Origin: Borborobacter arsenicus
GTDB taxonomy: Bacteria; Pseudomonadota; Alphaproteobacteria; Rhizobiales; Rhizobiaceae
Direction: 5' to 3'
Assembly: GCF_003934165.1 (NCBI RefSeq)
Contig: NZ_RKST01000008.1
Span: forward strand, 1 to 64,000
Length of the DNA stretch: 64,000 nucleotides
Part shown: positions 45,494 to 53,400 of the stretch, one piece after another
Numbering within the stretch: the first letter of the stretch is position 1
Layout: every line of letters begins with the position of its first letter
Notes under the pieces: generated by a model
Told to the model about the DNA's origin: nothing
What the model saw: only the letters and a program-made list of their open reading frames with translations
Databases searched by the model: none
Translations under genes and position numbers: made by a program

Positions 45494-45524
45494 ATTCACA
45501 CATAGATCAAGAAGAAATGTGAAT
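45494..45524. promoter_or_regulatory. Operator pair upstream of the minus-strand operon
   Basis: ATTCACACAT (from 45494) faces AATGTGAAT (45516-45524), giving an inverted arrangement of the motif repeated at 46575-46662. It lies 50-80 bases upstream of the first minus-strand gene, where a repressor would block its promoter. Confidence 0.65.
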
Positions 45525-45588
45525 ACGATGAACAGTCGTTAAAAGATGAATAGAATCTGATCCAATGGTGGCGGCAGCGCGAGAGCGC

Positions 45589-45855
45589 CTAACGCTTGGC
45601 AGTGCCCTTTGCCAGGATATCCACAGTCTGGGCCAAAAGCTCCACTATCTTGGCGCGGTCATGATCACCCAGGGATGCGAACGGCCGCAGTACAGCCGCC
45701 AGTTGAGCTGTCGGATCGGGTGAGAATGTAGTCTCAAGCCGCGCGAGAATTTCAGCATTCACACTGCGCTCGCTCTCGATAGCGGCGTGTTTGATCCGCT
45801 TCTGGAGATCGGGCGTCAACCGGAGGTTAAATCTCGGAGGCTCTTGCTGTGACAT
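45589..45855 (-). CDS. Arc-like ribbon-helix-helix DNA-binding protein
   Basis: 88 aa. RFNLRLTPDLQKRIKHAAIE then SERSVNAEILARLETTF is a ribbon-helix-helix fold of the Arc/MetJ type: a DNA-contacting strand and two helices. A C-terminal helix (LGDHDRAKIVELLAQTVDIL) may add oligomerisation. In P22-like phages Arc regulates the immunity antirepressor; here its target is not known. A direct repeat at 45911-45929 upstream could be its own operator. Confidence 0.8.
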   Translation of the reverse strand: MSQQEPPRFNLRLTPDLQKRIKHAAIESERSVNAEILARLETTFSPDPTAQLAAVLRPFASLGDHDRAKIVELLAQTVDILAKGTAKR

Positions 45856-45910
45856 ACCAATCTTATGGCTGAAAGTTTGACGTGCTTAAATGGTGTCATT
45901 TCAGGTGGAA

Positions 45911-45929
45911 ATGTGCCGTGATATGTGCC
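45911..45929. promoter_or_regulatory. Direct repeat upstream of the Arc-like gene
   Basis: ATGTGCC-GTGAT-ATGTGCC: two exact 7-base copies with a 12-base period, 56-74 bases upstream of the Arc-like start. Tandem half-sites of this spacing suit ribbon-helix-helix dimers. Confidence 0.5.
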
Positions 45930-46024
45930 ACGCATTATGAAAAGCGGAATAGACGTTGACTCTTTCGAGGGAGCAATGTTCGTATAATGTTCTGGTTTTT
46001 GATGTAGCGGCGGGAGGCTTGGCT

Positions 46025-46270
46025 TTGTTGAGTGCGTGTACCGAAGACCCGATCAAACCTAACAATATCAACCGGCGGGTTCTGTTTTCAGGGGTGTTCG
46101 CGGCACCGCTAGCATCACCACTCGCGGCGATGGACCCCTACGAGCGCGTGAGGCGGGATGCTGCAGCTCTCGCGGCATCCTTAGCGGCTCTATATGGTGG
46201 AGATTGGTCTTCGCAGGTGGATAAGACTTTCGCGCTTATCCAGAAGGACTTCCAAGAGCCGCTTCGATAA
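46025..46270 (+). CDS. Hypothetical small phage protein, start uncertain
   Basis: The frame is open from 45956, but the best start is a TTG at 46025 (or 46028) with GGGAGG upstream, giving about 81 aa (LSACTEDPIKPNNINRRVLF onward, ending FALIQKDFQEPLR). A TATAAT lies at 45983-45988, with TTGACT at 45956-45961 but a long 21-base spacer. It overlaps the 3' end of the opposing repressor gene by 35 bases. No family recognised; the C-terminal DPYERVRRDAAALAASLAAL is helical. Confidence 0.45.
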   Translation: MLSACTEDPIKPNNINRRVLFSGVFAAPLASPLAAMDPYERVRRDAAALAASLAALYGGDWSSQVDKTFALIQKDFQEPLR

Positions 46271-46574
46271 TCCGCATAACATGATCCCTGCGGGCTCCGT
46301 CTAACCTCTCCGCGCGTTCAAACAGCGTGATGAAGTTGTCGGCGCGCCCAGGGTTTTGCGAAAGTAACTGTGCGGGCGTGCAGCCATAAACTCCAGCCGC
46401 AGCTTCGAGTGTGCGCTGGGTATAGGGACTCTTCCTTCCCTCGATCTTGGATAAGAGTGTCCGAGACACGTCAAGGCTGCTCGCCACCTCCTCCTGGTCG
46501 AGCTTGCGGTATTCGCGCCACTCCTTGAGGAAGTGCTTTCCGAGCGGTCTAAGATCTTTTTTTACGGGAGCCAT
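46236..46574 (-). CDS. CI-like phage repressor (XRE-type HTH)
   Basis: 112 aa from the ATG at 46574. LGKHFLKEWREYRKLDQEEV then ASSLDVSRTLLSKIEGRKSP is an HTH_3 domain (about 10-65). The C-terminal part is short, with no LexA-type protease domain, so induction by RecA cleavage is unlikely. An in-frame ATG at 46610 would place three operators further upstream; neither start has a good ribosome-binding site. It diverges from the Cro-like gene across the operator cluster. Confidence 0.75.
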   Translation of the reverse strand: MAPVKKDLRPLGKHFLKEWREYRKLDQEEVASSLDVSRTLLSKIEGRKSPYTQRTLEAAAGVYGCTPAQLLSQNPGRADNFITLFERAERLDGARRDHVMRIIEAALGSPSG

Positions 46575-46662
46575 ATTCACATTTTCGCATTGGGCTGTTG
46601 TGCGGTCCATGCAATGTCATTCACATTGTGCTTGACATTCACGTTCATGACATTCACGTTCC
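46575..46662. promoter_or_regulatory. Lysogeny-switch operator cluster
   Basis: Four same-direction copies of ATTCAC(A/G)TT: 46575-46585, 46619-46629, 46637-46647 and 46652-46662. The last two lie in a 14-base direct repeat TGACATTCACGTTC. They fill the gap between the divergent CI-like and Cro-like genes, the expected operator region, and recur in inverted form at 45494-45524. Confidence 0.8.
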
Positions 46663-46666
46663 CGGC

Positions 46667-46954
46667 ATGACAAAGCTGGCCGAACATCTCAGTTCCACCA
46701 ACACGACCGATGCGGTTCTGGCCGCGAAGGTTGGTTGTGATCGCTCAATGATCACTAAGATCAAGGCCGGGAAAGCTACCCCTTCACTGCGCTTGGCTGC
46801 TGCGATCAGCCGGGAAACCGGTCTACCGATCGAGGCGCTTATCCCCGCATCCGATCCTTGCGAGCCTGCGGCAGCGATTCGCGCCGGGCAAGATATCCAT
46901 CCGGGGGAGTCCAGTAGTGCGCCCATACCAAATGTGGTGGAGGCAGCCGAATGA
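46667..46954 (+). CDS. Cro-like phage regulator (HTH)
   Basis: 95 aa. KLAEHLSSTNTTDAVLAAKV then GCDRSMITKIKAGKATPSLR and AAAISRETGLPIEALIP is an XRE/Cro fold. The start is the ATG at 46667, four bases after the last operator; no ribosome-binding site is seen, so a leaderless message is possible. First gene of the plus-strand early operon; its stop overlaps the next start. Confidence 0.78.
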   Translation: MTKLAEHLSSTNTTDAVLAAKVGCDRSMITKIKAGKATPSLRLAAAISRETGLPIEALIPASDPCEPAAAIRAGQDIHPGESSSAPIPNVVEAAE

Positions 46955-47469
46955 AGTCCCGGCTCTCCAGTTCCATCCTGGCTGATCGCGGTGCCCGCCT
47001 TGCCGGCGTATTTGATCCCTTCCGCGAGCGTGCAGCTCGTCCCGAACCCCTGACCGCGTGTCCACCTCCTCCCGGGCATGCGGAAACTGCCGCCCTGTCG
47101 CCAAGCTCCTCCGGTGACAGGGCGGCCTTTCTTCATTTCACCGAGTCCGACGCCATGCCATGCGAGCCGGTGGTCATCGGCGTCGATCACGCCTGCGGCC
47201 CCGACATGGATATGGCGTTCGTGCGTCTCTCCGATCACGCAACCATCCTGCTGCGCGCGATCGCAGCCTATGAGCAGTGTTCTGCCGACGAGGCCCTGAC
47301 GCTGGCGCTTGCCACCCACGCCACCAAGATCGGCGCCGGGCCGCTTGCCCGTGCCGTGCTCGACGAGGTTGAGCGCAACCGCGCGGCATTCGCCCGCGAC
47401 GGCGACCTTACCGACCTGCCGGCATTCAACCGAACCGGCGACAACCGTTTCAGGAGCGGCGGACCATGA
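46951..47469 (+). CDS. Hypothetical phage protein
   Basis: 172 aa, ATGA overlap with the Cro-like gene. The first 65 residues are low-complexity (Pro, Ala, Arg). The rest contains EPVVIGVDHACGPDMDMAFV and LLRAIAAYEQCSADEALTLA, a probable alpha/beta domain. No family recognised. Confidence 0.6.
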   Translation: MKSRLSSSILADRGARLAGVFDPFRERAARPEPLTACPPPPGHAETAALSPSSSGDRAAFLHFTESDAMPCEPVVIGVDHACGPDMDMAFVRLSDHATILLRAIAAYEQCSADEALTLALATHATKIGAGPLARAVLDEVERNRAAFARDGDLTDLPAFNRTGDNRFRSGGP

Positions 47470-47530
47470 CAGCATCTTGTTGCGGGCCTCCATGAGGTTT
47501 TGACCCCCGCACACTGAATCACCTGACCAG

Positions 47531-47573
47531 TTCCCGCCACGGGAAACGACGCCGGGATTTCCCGGCGCGGGAA
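47531..47573 (+). promoter_or_regulatory. Overlapping GC-rich palindromes before the 47601 gene
   Basis: TTCCCG-CCA-CGGGAA (47531-47545) and TTCCCG-GCG-CGGGAA (47559-47573) are two copies of a TTCCCG-N3-CGGGAA palindrome, 28 bases apart. CGCCGGGA-TT-TCCCGGCG (47550-47567) overlaps the second, so the two hairpins exclude each other; GCTTTTT follows. Could be operators or an attenuator in the early operon. Confidence 0.6.
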
Positions 47574-47600
47574 GCTTTTTGCCTTTTCGAGGAGGCCAGC

Positions 47601-48095
47601 ATGGTACCCAACGCGAATGCCCGTCACTTCCTGCTCAAGGCCAAGCAGCGCGACCTGATCGCAGCAGCTGGCGGCATCGAACGGGCAGCCTCCGTATGCT
47701 CCTATGGCAAATCGACGGTGGGCCGTTGGGCCAACTCCGACAGTCCGGAACTGATGCCGCTCGATGCGATCTTTGCGCTGGAGGAAGAAACCGGCCGGTT
47801 CGATCTCAGCGAGGCGATTGCCTCGGCTCGTGGCCGCCGGTTCGCCGAAACTGAAGTTGCGGCTTCCGACAATGTTTCGGTGATGGCTAGCCACGCCGAG
47901 GCTGTTGTTCAGATGGGCGAACTGATGACGGCCGGCGCCCTGGCTTTTGCTGACGGCAAGCTGACGCCCGCCGAGGCCAGCCAGATCGACAAGGCGCTGG
48001 CGGGTGTCGAGCGCTCGCTTGCCGAATATCGCAAGGTGGTGGCCAGTGTGCGCGGGCAGGGCGGGCTTTCGCTTGTTGGCGGGGGCGTGGCGTGA
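47601..48095 (+). CDS. Phage regulatory protein, HTH-like
   Basis: 164 aa. LKAKQRDLIAAAGGIERAAS then VCSYGKSTVGRWANSDSPEL and MPLDAIFALEEETGRFDLS is a helix-turn-helix followed by residues resembling small phage regulators of CII type. Middle and C-terminus are helical. It follows the palindromes with a strong GAGGAGG ribosome-binding site. Function uncertain. Confidence 0.65.
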   Translation: MVPNANARHFLLKAKQRDLIAAAGGIERAASVCSYGKSTVGRWANSDSPELMPLDAIFALEEETGRFDLSEAIASARGRRFAETEVAASDNVSVMASHAEAVVQMGELMTAGALAFADGKLTPAEASQIDKALAGVERSLAEYRKVVASVRGQGGLSLVGGGVA

Positions 48096-48349
48096 GGTCG
48101 ATCGCCGACATGATCGACATGCGCAAGCCGCCGCTCGCGCCCGGCGCTGATCCGGACGGATGGCATCTGATCGACCTCGATTCGCATGAATGCCGCTTTC
48201 CAATCGGTCGCGATCACCGCGGCACCCGCTTCTGCTCGGAAGCGGTATCGCCTGCTCTGTGGCGTCCGGGCCGGACGAATGGCTGCTACTGCAGCTTCCA
48301 TCGCGCCTATCTCGCCGGCTGCCCGAGCGTGGTGGAGGATGCAGCCTGA
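48092..48349 (+). CDS. GcrA-like C-terminal domain protein (phage)
   Basis: 85 aa. The stretch CRFPIGRDHRGTRFCSEAV then NGCYCSFHRAYLAGC resembles the C-terminal sigma-binding end of GcrA, the alphaproteobacterial cell-cycle factor, whose pattern is C-R-W-P-I-G-D, F-C-G, Y-C-x2-H. The N-terminal DNA-binding helix of GcrA is missing: the protein has only about 30 residues before the motif. GTG start overlapping the previous stop. It may bind the sigma factor without DNA binding (inference). Confidence 0.65.
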   Translation: MRSIADMIDMRKPPLAPGADPDGWHLIDLDSHECRFPIGRDHRGTRFCSEAVSPALWRPGRTNGCYCSFHRAYLAGCPSVVEDAA

Positions 48350-48663
48350 TGCCTCCCGCGCCGATCTCCATCACCATCAAGGTGCCGCCGCGGGCGCATC
48401 AGCGCCTGCATGAGATGGCGAAGCCGCGCGGCTACACCACCACGGCCTATGCGCAGCTTCTGTTCGATGCCGCCTTTGCCGCGCGCGTCGGCCAGGAGCG
48501 CGACGATCCGATTTCCGATGCCGAACTCGATGAGCAGGTGCGCCTGGTCTTTGCCTGCGCCGGGCAGGGCGATGCCGCGGCAATCGCCAAGGCGACCGGC
48601 GTTCCGGCGGCGCGCGTCGACAGGATCCTGCAGGCGCTGCGCGACAGGAGGAAGCGGAGATGA
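48349..48663 (+). CDS. Hypothetical phage protein, possible DNA-binding
   Basis: 104 aa, one-base overlap with the previous stop (TGATG). PISITIKVPPRAHQRLHEMA then KPRGYTTTAYAQLLFDAAF could be a ribbon-helix-helix fold; the end, ATGVPAARVDRILQALRDRR, looks like a small helical or HTH segment. No family recognised. Confidence 0.6.
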   Translation: MPPAPISITIKVPPRAHQRLHEMAKPRGYTTTAYAQLLFDAAFAARVGQERDDPISDAELDEQVRLVFACAGQGDAAAIAKATGVPAARVDRILQALRDRRKRR

Positions 48664-49184
48664 ACGCCCGGTTCTCCGACTACGTCACCAGCGGCGCATT
48701 CAGCCTGACGCTGACGCGCAACCAGATTTCCGAACTGGCCCTTGCCGCCGGTGGCGAGCGCCGGATCTACGGCGCAAGCGCTTCGCTTGAGCGCAAAGGC
48801 CTGATCGAGCCGGTCGCATCTCGCACAGAAGATAACCCGCTGCATGAGCAGGATGACCAGCAGATCGAGTATCGGCTTACCGGAGCAGGCGGCCTGACAC
48901 TGGCGCTGCTCGCCCAGGCTGGCCTCTCCAATTCCGGAACCGACGTGCTTGCGCGCGAGGTCGACGATCTGCGCCAGCAGCTTTCGGATGCAAATCAGCG
49001 CGCCCATGACGCCGCGCTGCGCACGCGTTCGATGTTCGCCCGTCTGGAGAAAGCGAAAGAGAAAATCGCGCAGCTGCAGGCTCAGCTTGCCGGAGACAAG
49101 CTCCCTATCCTGATCACGCCGGCCGACCCGCTGCCGGAAGTGCCTACCGAAAATCTCCTCCATCCCGAAAGGACTGACCCATGA
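48660..49184 (+). CDS. Hypothetical phage protein, winged-helix plus coiled coil
   Basis: 174 aa. The N-terminal ISELALAAGGERRIYGASAS then LERKGLIEPV and YRLTGAGGLTLALLAQAG resembles a winged helix. A coiled coil, residues about 98-145 (LAREVDDLRQQLSDANQRAH), follows. ATGA overlaps at both ends. Function unknown. Confidence 0.6.
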   Translation: MNARFSDYVTSGAFSLTLTRNQISELALAAGGERRIYGASASLERKGLIEPVASRTEDNPLHEQDDQQIEYRLTGAGGLTLALLAQAGLSNSGTDVLAREVDDLRQQLSDANQRAHDAALRTRSMFARLEKAKEKIAQLQAQLAGDKLPILITPADPLPEVPTENLLHPERTDP

Positions 49185-49531
49185 GCCGCGTGCTCCGCAC
49201 CTTCCGTGAAATGCTTGGCCTTCTGTCGCGTGGCGACTTCTCCAACCATTGCGACAAGCTCCTCACCGAAGCGATCGATGCGCTGGAAGAGTGCCCAGCC
49301 GACAAGTGCAAGGCCGAGATCACCGTCAAGATCACGCTCGATTACGAGCTCGGCCGCGTCGACATCAAGGCCGAGGCCAAGTCGAAGCTGCCGGAAACAG
49401 TCAAGTTCATGAAGACGCCGTTCTGGACGATCGACGGCATGCTTTCGGTCGAGCACCCCAACCAGATCGACATGTTCCCGGCCCGGTCAGCCCGTGAGCC
49501 GGAAAGCGACGAGGCGGCCACCGCCTCCTGA
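49181..49531 (+). CDS. Hypothetical phage protein
   Basis: 116 aa. RTFREMLGLLSRGDFSNHCD and KAEITVKITLDYELGRVDIK are recognisable as a block seen beside DUF2303 genes in rhizobial phages (recollection). Function unknown. Overlaps the previous gene by four bases. Confidence 0.65.
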   Translation: MSRVLRTFREMLGLLSRGDFSNHCDKLLTEAIDALEECPADKCKAEITVKITLDYELGRVDIKAEAKSKLPETVKFMKTPFWTIDGMLSVEHPNQIDMFPARSAREPESDEAATAS

Positions 49532-49559
49532 TTTTCTCCAGCCCTGAAAGGAAACGGCT

Positions 49560-50483
49560 ATGGCCGACCAGCAGAAAGCGCCTATCGATGCGCATGCCAT
49601 CGAACTGATTACCACTCTCGCCAATGAGGGTGCGAAGCCTGCCACGATCAACGTCACCACGTCCGGCCTGGGCGACGGCTTGCCTGCATCGATCCCGATG
49701 GGCTTCGATCGCAAGGCGCAGGCGTTCCGTTCACTCAAGCCGCTGATTGATGAATTTCGCGTTGCGCCTTCACGTCGCCGCGGCACCGCTACCGCCGACA
49801 CGCTGGAAAGCTTCATTGGCCTGGTCAATCGGCACAAGGATGACCAGTCGGCACTATTCGGCCGCACCAGCTGGCCGGAACCGAAGCTCACAGCCGTCAT
49901 CGATTACGACAGCGCCGAAGGCGGTGCCCGCAACCGCAATCATCGCATCGTCTATGCCTTCCCACTGACTGAGGAATTCAAGGCCTGGGTCGGCTGCAAT
50001 GCCACGCCGATGGATCAGGAAGTCTTTGCGGCCTTCCTCGAGGAGCATGCGGCGGAACTGGCCGCACCGAGCGATGGCGAGCAGAGCGAGTATGAGCGGC
50101 TGTTCAATGAGACGATGGCCACTCCCAGCGATGTCGTCGCCCTGTCCCGACATCTGGAAGTTCATGTCAACGCCAAGGCAAAGCAGGGCATTCGTCTGCA
50201 GACCGGCGAACGTCAGGTCGAGTTCTCCGAAGAGCATATCAATGCGAAGGGTGAAGCGGTCATTATTCCCGGCATCTTCATGGTGTCGGTGCCGGCCTTT
50301 GTCGACGGCGATGCCGTACGCATACCGGCGCGGCTGCGCTACCGGATTGCCGGCGGCTCGATCAAATGGTTCTACCAGCTCTATCGCTGGGAAAGCTTCC
50401 TGCGCGAGCAAGTCGGCTATGACCTGAAGGAAGCGGCGGAAAAGACCGGTCTGCCGTCCTTCGAAGGTGCGCCGGAGGCCTGA
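49560..50483 (+). CDS. DUF2303 (YfdQ-family) phage protein
   Basis: 307 aa. The family pattern is visible in FRSLKPLIDEFRVAPSRRRG and TAVIDYDSAEGGARNRNHRI, then FAAFLEEHAAELAAP and GSIKWFYQLYRWESFLREQV. Common in early regions of temperate phages next to recombination or replication genes; function unknown. The stop shares a base with the fusion methylase start. Confidence 0.85.
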   Translation: MADQQKAPIDAHAIELITTLANEGAKPATINVTTSGLGDGLPASIPMGFDRKAQAFRSLKPLIDEFRVAPSRRRGTATADTLESFIGLVNRHKDDQSALFGRTSWPEPKLTAVIDYDSAEGGARNRNHRIVYAFPLTEEFKAWVGCNATPMDQEVFAAFLEEHAAELAAPSDGEQSEYERLFNETMATPSDVVALSRHLEVHVNAKAKQGIRLQTGERQVEFSEEHINAKGEAVIIPGIFMVSVPAFVDGDAVRIPARLRYRIAGGSIKWFYQLYRWESFLREQVGYDLKEAAEKTGLPSFEGAPEA

Positions 50484-53400
50484 TGATGCAGGCTCACCCG
50501 CTGGCCGAACTGTTTCCGATGCTGCCGGACGCGGAGATCCGCGAGCTTGCCGACGACATTGTGACGTTTGGCCAGCGGGTGCCTATCGTTCTCCTTGATG
50601 GCAAGATTCTTGACGGGCGCAATCGTTTTGCTGCCTGTCAGTTCGCTGATGTCGAGCCGATCTTCGTCACCTATGACGGTGATGATCCGCTGAACTTCGT
50701 GCTGTCGCACAATCTGCACCGGCGTCACCTGACCGATAGCCAGCGCGCCATGGTTGCTGCGCGCATCGTCGATTGGGAAACCGGACTTAACCAGCATTCC
50801 GGGGGTGCACATGTGCCCGCCCACAAGGCAGCTGAGCGGTTGTCTATTTCCGAGCGGGCGGTGAAGGCAGCGCGCCGGATCCATGAGCATGGTTCCTCCG
50901 AACTGGTCGATGCAATCCGCGACGGGCGCCTGTCGGTAAAGACGGGCGAGACGCTTTCGCATCTTGAACGGGACGCCCAGCGCGAAGTGTTGGAGCGTGA
51001 GCAACGCGAGATCATCGCTCGCGCCAAGGAACTGCGCGCCGAACGGCAGCGGGTGCGCCATGGCGAGCGGCTGGAGAATATGCGCCGTATCGCGGGCGAG
51101 GGTGCACAGGCTGCGCCCGGCAAGGTTGGGGCGCTCTATCCGGTCATCTATGCCGATCCGCCATGGCAGTTTGGCGTTCGCTCTGAAGTGACCGGCCGGG
51201 AGAAGAGCCCGGAAAACCACTATCCGACCATGCCGACCACGGAAATCTGCGGCTTGCTCGCCCAGATCGGCGGCGTTGCCGCGCGCGATGCGGTACTCTT
51301 CCTGTGGGCCACCAATCCGATGCTACTCGACGGCCTGCGCGTCATGCAGGCGTGGGGCTTCACCTATGTCCATCACTGGATATGGGACAAGGAAGTTGCC
51401 GGGACAGGTTATTGGGGCCGCGACCGTCACGAGCTGTTGCTGATCGGGCGGCGTGGCGATGTTGCGTCGCCCTTGCCGGGCAGCCAGCCAGAGACGGTCT
51501 ATCGCGAGCGCAAGGGCAAGCATTCGGTCAAGCCGGACTATTTCGCCGAGCAGATCGAGCGGCTTTATCCAGCCGTGCCGCGCATCGAACTATTCTGCCG
51601 CTCACCTCGTCCAGGCTGGGACGTATGGGGATTTGAATCGGGAGATGCGGCCGGCGCCGATAGCGGCCGCAGCCTTGGGAGGCCGCTGGCAGCGCGTGGC
51701 TCCGATAAAGCCGCTGTAGAAAATCCCGAAGCGAAAGCCTCCGAGGACAACGGTGCGACTGTGAAGGCCATTGAGGTGCCTTCCGACAGCATGGCGGGAG
51801 AGGTGAGTAGGGCGCATGGGCCGGACCATGCAGGGGGAACGCCACCTCCTATCAGGCGTGACGACGTGGAGAGACGCGGTAGCGACACCTGTGAGCGAGC
51901 AGCCGCCGAAAGTGGTGTGACAGCCGGAGAGACGGCACCCCTCATTCCTGTCGACCTGCGGCCGAGCGGTGACCATGCTACCGAGTTGACGATCGGCGGC
52001 ATGCGCAAGAACGGCTCGGGCCGGCTCTGTTTCCGCAAAGATGATGATGGCTTCAGCTGGTCCTATGACCTCGATCTGAAGGGGCTCGTTGCCTGCTGTG
52101 GGCCTTTCCGTGCAACTCCCGATTTTGAAAGCAGCGTAACGGAAGCGCTGCAATTCGCGCAGCGGACACTCCAAGGGTGGGCCGAACGGCCTCAGGATTC
52201 CGTCACCACCGACAAACACCGGGCCGCAGCACGTGGCGGCGCGAAATGGTGCGCGGACAAGCTGGCCGAATTCGGTCTTGGCGAGGTGCCGGCATTGAAC
52301 GCGCCGCTCGTCCATCCGGTCGAGGATCCGTATCTCGACTTCCTGCGCGCCAAGATGCAGCTGGCCAAGGCGGACGGATTCGACGTCGCGCCCGATGACA
52401 TCAACCCGGCCGGCGCGCCGCATTGCAAGGCGATCGTGCGCTGGGCGCTGAAGGGCGGTTGCCGCGCGATCTTCGCATCCTTCGGTCTGCACAAGACGTT
52501 CATGCAGATTGAACTTATGAGGCTAATTGGCCGATTTGCCCCAGGCCTGCGCCTGATCGTGATACCGCTCGGTGTGCGCCATGAATTCATGGCCGAGGCT
52601 GATGAGCGATTCACCGGCGACTGCGCCGTCCGACTCAAATTCATTCGCTCCAATGCCGAGATCGACGGCGACGACGCGATCTATCTGACCAATTACGAAA
52701 CCATCCTCGCCGGCAAGATCGACCTCTCGCGCTTCATAGCCGCGACGCTCGACGATGGCGTCATGGATACCGGCCAGGCGCTGACACGGTTCTTCCAGCG
52801 CAATTCGGAAAAGGCCGGCGATCTCACGCTCTTTCCGCATAAGGAAGACGAATTCTGGCTGTGGGTGCATAGCTGGGCGGTGTTCCTGCAAAGCCCGGCC
52901 GACCTCGGCTTTCCCGATGACGGCTATGTGCTGCCGGAACTCACGGTCAATTGGCACGAAGTGCCGATCGACCACTCGACGGCCGGTTATGACCGCGACG
53001 GGCAGGGCCTGCTGATCCGCAACACGGCGCTCGGCGTCACCCAGGCGAGTGCAGCAAAGCGCGACAGCCTGCCCGCGCGCATCGCCAGGATGGCCGAACT
53101 GATTGCCGAGGATCCTGATGCTCATCGGGTGCTCTGGCACGACCTGGAGGATGAGCGGCGGGCGATCGAGGCGGCTGTGCCGGGCGTGCGGTCGATCTAT
53201 GGCTCGCAGAGCCTTGAGCTCAACGAGGCTGCAGCCATCGGCTTCAAGGATGGCAGGTTCAAGGACCTCGCCACCAAGCCGGAGATGTCCGGCGCGGGCA
53301 ACAATTTCCAGAAGCATTGCCATTGGGCGATCTTCGTCGGCATCGGATTCAAGTTTCACGACTTCATCCAGGCGGTGCATCGCATCGTCCGGTTCGGCCA

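Noticed and set aside
45610-45625. DnaA box near 45.6 kb
   Set aside because: ATATCCACA differs from TTATCCACA by one base and lies within the Arc-like coding region; expected by chance.
45956-45988. Sigma-70 promoter TTGACT / TATAAT before the 46025 gene
   Set aside because: The spacer is 21 bases, too long for a normal promoter; only the -10 element is kept as a remark.
46652-46680. LexA box near the phage repressor (GTTC ... GTTC)
   Set aside because: The two GTTC elements are 11 bases apart instead of 7; they belong to the ATTCACGTTC operator repeat.
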